From positions 1-7,754 of the forward strand of contig CAMPCR010000043.1 of assembly GCA_946646575.1 (NCBI GenBank): a stretch of 7,754 nucleotides of DNA, given 5' to 3'. Below, piece after piece: positions 6,396-7,754 of the stretch (position 1 is the stretch's first letter; every line of letters begins with the position of its first letter). The position numbers and the translations under genes are program-made. Under the pieces are notes generated by a model. The model did not search any database and was not told the DNA's origin. It worked only from the letters and a program-made list of their open reading frames with translations. The stretch comes from UBA3222 sp002363035. GTDB lineage: Bacteria > Verrucomicrobiota > Verrucomicrobiia > Opitutales > UBA9783.

Positions 6396-7525
6396 GTTTT
6401 TTTAAAACGTTTGCGGAAAAATGCGCCAAAGTACGTCAGAGCATTACGCGCAGCGTTGCCGCCGTCTTCTCGAAACCATCCCTTTCGGCAGACGACCGAC
6501 AATCGCTGGAAAGGAGTTTGTACGAAGCGGATTTCGGCGTCGATACCGTCGAATATGTCCTGAAACGCGTTGAAGAAGCCTCAAAAGCGAACAAAAACGT
6601 CGACGGTACCGAACTGTTGCGCCAAATTTTAACCGAACTGCTTCAGGGATCCGAAGGCAATCCGCTGTTACTCCCATCCGACGCCGTTACCGCATGTACT
6701 TCGTCGAAGATAGACGGAACGGTTGGAAACAAAGAACATGAAAATACTTTCGAGAATGAAGTTTCCTCACCCGCTCCGTTCGAACGGCAGACAATAAACG
6801 ACACATCCCGTTTAAATACACCTTTTACCTCGACCGATAACACACTTTCACCCGACAAAAACGCCTCAACCTACCTCCTGTATCCACCTCGGACGCAGGC
6901 GGTCGATTTGCAGGTTATATTACTGTTGGGCATCAACGGTGCCGGGAAAACAACCACGGCGGCGAAACTGGCACATTTTTTTGAAAAAAACAACCGACAC
7001 ACCCTGTTGGGCTCCTGCGATACGTTTCGCGCCGCAGCGGATCAGCAACTGAAAACCTGGGCGGAAAGATTGAATTTGGATTGCATCGGCAGTCAGCAAC
7101 GCGCCGATGCCGCCTCTGTTGCCTACGATGTTTGCCAAGCGGGTCTCCATCGCGGCTATCAACGCGTGATTTTAGACACCGCCGGGCGCCTGCACACCAA
7201 AACCTCACTCACGGAGGAACTCAAAAAGATGGTGCGCGTGCTTCACAAGTGTCATCCATTGTTCCCGCAACATCGCTGGCTGGTCATCGACGGTTCGTTG
7301 GGTACCAATTCCCTGCAACAGGCGAAATTATTCCACGAAGCCGTCGGTTTGACGGGTCTTATCGTTACCAAACTGGACGGAACGAGCAAAGGCGGCGCCC
7401 TGGTCGGCATTTATCAAACTCTGCACGTACCGATTTACTTCGTCGGTTTGGGCGAGAAAGCGGAGGATTTGCAACCGTTTTCGGTCACTTCATACGTAGG
7501 GGCGCTTATCGGCGGAGAGGGGTAA
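6389..7525 (+). CDS. ftsY: Signal recognition particle receptor FtsY with an extended N-G linker
   Basis: FtsY is the SRP receptor GTPase. It docks SRP-ribosome complexes at the inner membrane so that membrane proteins are inserted during translation. The 378-residue protein has no acidic A domain; it starts with an amphipathic helix (MLGFFKTFAEKCAKVRQSI) that can target lipid. The N domain runs to about 88. An 84-residue linker follows, and then the G domain: P-loop GINGAGKT (181-188), DTFRAAA (211-217), DTAGR (263-267), TKLDG (327-331) and GLGEKAEDLQPF (353-364). The motif usually like D-A/G-x-x-G-Q-N/D-A reads DGSLGTNS (301-308), with Thr in place of Gln. GAGGT abuts the ATG directly, so translation probably relies on coupling to nusB. 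Confidence 0.94.
   Translation: MLGFFKTFAEKCAKVRQSITRSVAAVFSKPSLSADDRQSLERSLYEADFGVDTVEYVLKRVEEASKANKNVDGTELLRQILTELLQGSEGNPLLLPSDAVTACTSSKIDGTVGNKEHENTFENEVSSPAPFERQTINDTSRLNTPFTSTDNTLSPDKNASTYLLYPPRTQAVDLQVILLLGINGAGKTTTAAKLAHFFEKNNRHTLLGSCDTFRAAADQQLKTWAERLNLDCIGSQQRADAASVAYDVCQAGLHRGYQRVILDTAGRLHTKTSLTEELKKMVRVLHKCHPLFPQHRWLVIDGSLGTNSLQQAKLFHEAVGLTGLIVTKLDGTSKGGALVGIYQTLHVPIYFVGLGEKAEDLQPFSVTSYVGALIGGEG
6656..6907 (+). other. S/T/N-rich linker inside FtsY
   Basis: Residues 90-173 of FtsY lie between the end of the N domain (LLRQILTELLQGSEG) and the first G-domain strand (LQVILLLG). In most FtsY proteins this joint is about 10-20 residues. The stretch is poor in hydrophobic residues and rich in Ser, Thr, Asn, Asp and Pro, which suggests disorder. 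By hand count its middle (6721-6840) is about 43% G+C, a little below its surroundings. The reading frame is intact on both sides, so this is not a frameshift. Confidence 0.75.
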
Positions 7526-7528
7526 AGA

Positions 7529-7561
7529 TTAACCTTTAGCACATAAGTGACGGTTGGTTAA
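7529..7561 (+). repeat. Inverted repeat just after ftsY
   Basis: TTAACC (7529-7534) and GGTTAA (7556-7561) are perfect 6-base arms, with CAC-ATAA-GTG able to pair inside. It starts four bases after the ftsY stop. There is no T-run behind it, so it may be a weak RNA end, a processing hairpin or chance. Confidence 0.4.
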
Positions 7562-7619
7562 AACTGTCGCAAGGTGCTCTCTTGTGCCGAATGCATTTGC
7601 GTACACACGGATTTTATAG

Positions 7620-7683
7620 GAAAGAAAAATGAGAAAGACCGAGTGCAATCGAAAGCGGACGCTCTCACAACGCCCGCCTCGGT
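7620..7683 (-). terminator. Probable terminator of a minus-strand transcript entering from the right
   Basis: Two nested stems are visible: ACCGAG (7638-7643) with CTCGGT (7678-7683), and GCGGACG (7655-7661) with CGCCCGC (7671-7677). Read as minus-strand RNA, the inner stem is seven unbroken pairs including one G-U; read as plus-strand RNA it contains an A-C mismatch. On the minus strand it is followed by CTTTCTCATTTTTCTTTC, a T-rich tail. An 11-base bulge on one side is untypical. Confidence 0.4.
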
Positions 7684-7713
7684 ATTATCAATAAATCCTG
7701 CAGCGGGATGGAT

Positions 7714-7754
7714 TTAAAATCGCCGCACAATTCCGACCTCGACGGCATGCACGA
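7714..7754 (-). CDS. Possible C-terminal end of a convergent gene, perhaps an outer membrane beta-barrel protein
   Basis: The frame entering at 7752 reads VHAVEVGIVRRF and then TAA at 7716-7714, about 30 bases before the predicted terminator. A C-terminal Phe preceded by alternating hydrophobic residues and VG resembles the last strand of outer membrane barrels. The two other minus frames also enter open and stop at 7688 and 7665. A short plus-strand frame (MDLKSPHNSD, starting at 7708) also leaves the window. With 12 codons visible this is only a suggestion. Confidence 0.25.
   Translation of the reverse strand, partial: VHAVEVGIVRRF

Noticed and set aside
7630..7695. Very basic 21-residue plus-strand mini-frame preceded by AGGAAAG
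   Set aside because: It coincides with the hairpin and its T-rich tail read on the other strand, so the purine stretch is better explained as the tail complement.
7526..7754. Possible SRP RNA or other structured RNA gene beside ftsY
   Set aside because: The conserved SRP RNA core (GGUCAGG, GGAAGGAAGCAGC) is absent and no other RNA family is recognised.

Overview
This looks like an ordinary chromosomal segment of a Gram-negative bacterium, most likely a Verrucomicrobiota of the Opitutales/Puniceicoccales type. That placement rests on three things: the nusB-ftsY pair, an adenylate-kinase-like protein with SSLL in place of the AMP-site GDLLR, and a family-4-like uracil-DNA glycosylase with an NWRP variant. 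I recall all three as typical of that phylum, so the taxonomy is inference. G+C is near 50%, and most starts lack a good Shine-Dalgarno sequence.

Left part (1-2322, minus strand): two tandem, overlapping genes for paralogous major facilitator transporters. The upstream one (1132-2322) is complete and normal. The downstream one starts at 1145, is open without a stop down to base 1, and leaves the window. It carries an A+T-rich insertion of about 210 residues that appears to add six membrane helices between helices 3 and 4. This is the most unusual thing in the window.

Middle (2323-5797, minus strand): a 451-base gap with no convincing gene, then a nucleoside monophosphate kinase (2774-3472), a family-4-like uracil-DNA glycosylase (3687-4604) and the enoyl-ACP reductase FabV (4604-5797). 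fabV and the glycosylase are joined by a TAATG stop-start overlap, so they are probably one translationally coupled unit.

Right part (5798-7754): a 175-base divergent promoter region, then nusB and ftsY on the plus strand, overlapping by 7 bases. FtsY carries an unusual S/T/N-rich linker of about 84 residues between its N and G domains. After ftsY comes an inverted repeat, then a hairpin with a T-rich tail that pairs better as a minus-strand RNA. It is probably the terminator of a convergent gene whose last codons may enter at the right edge.

I see no rRNA, tRNA, CRISPR array, insertion sequence or phage gene. The known genes are housekeeping (nucleotide metabolism, DNA repair, fatty acid synthesis, rRNA antitermination, membrane protein targeting). 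The novelty is in protein architecture rather than in a gene cluster.
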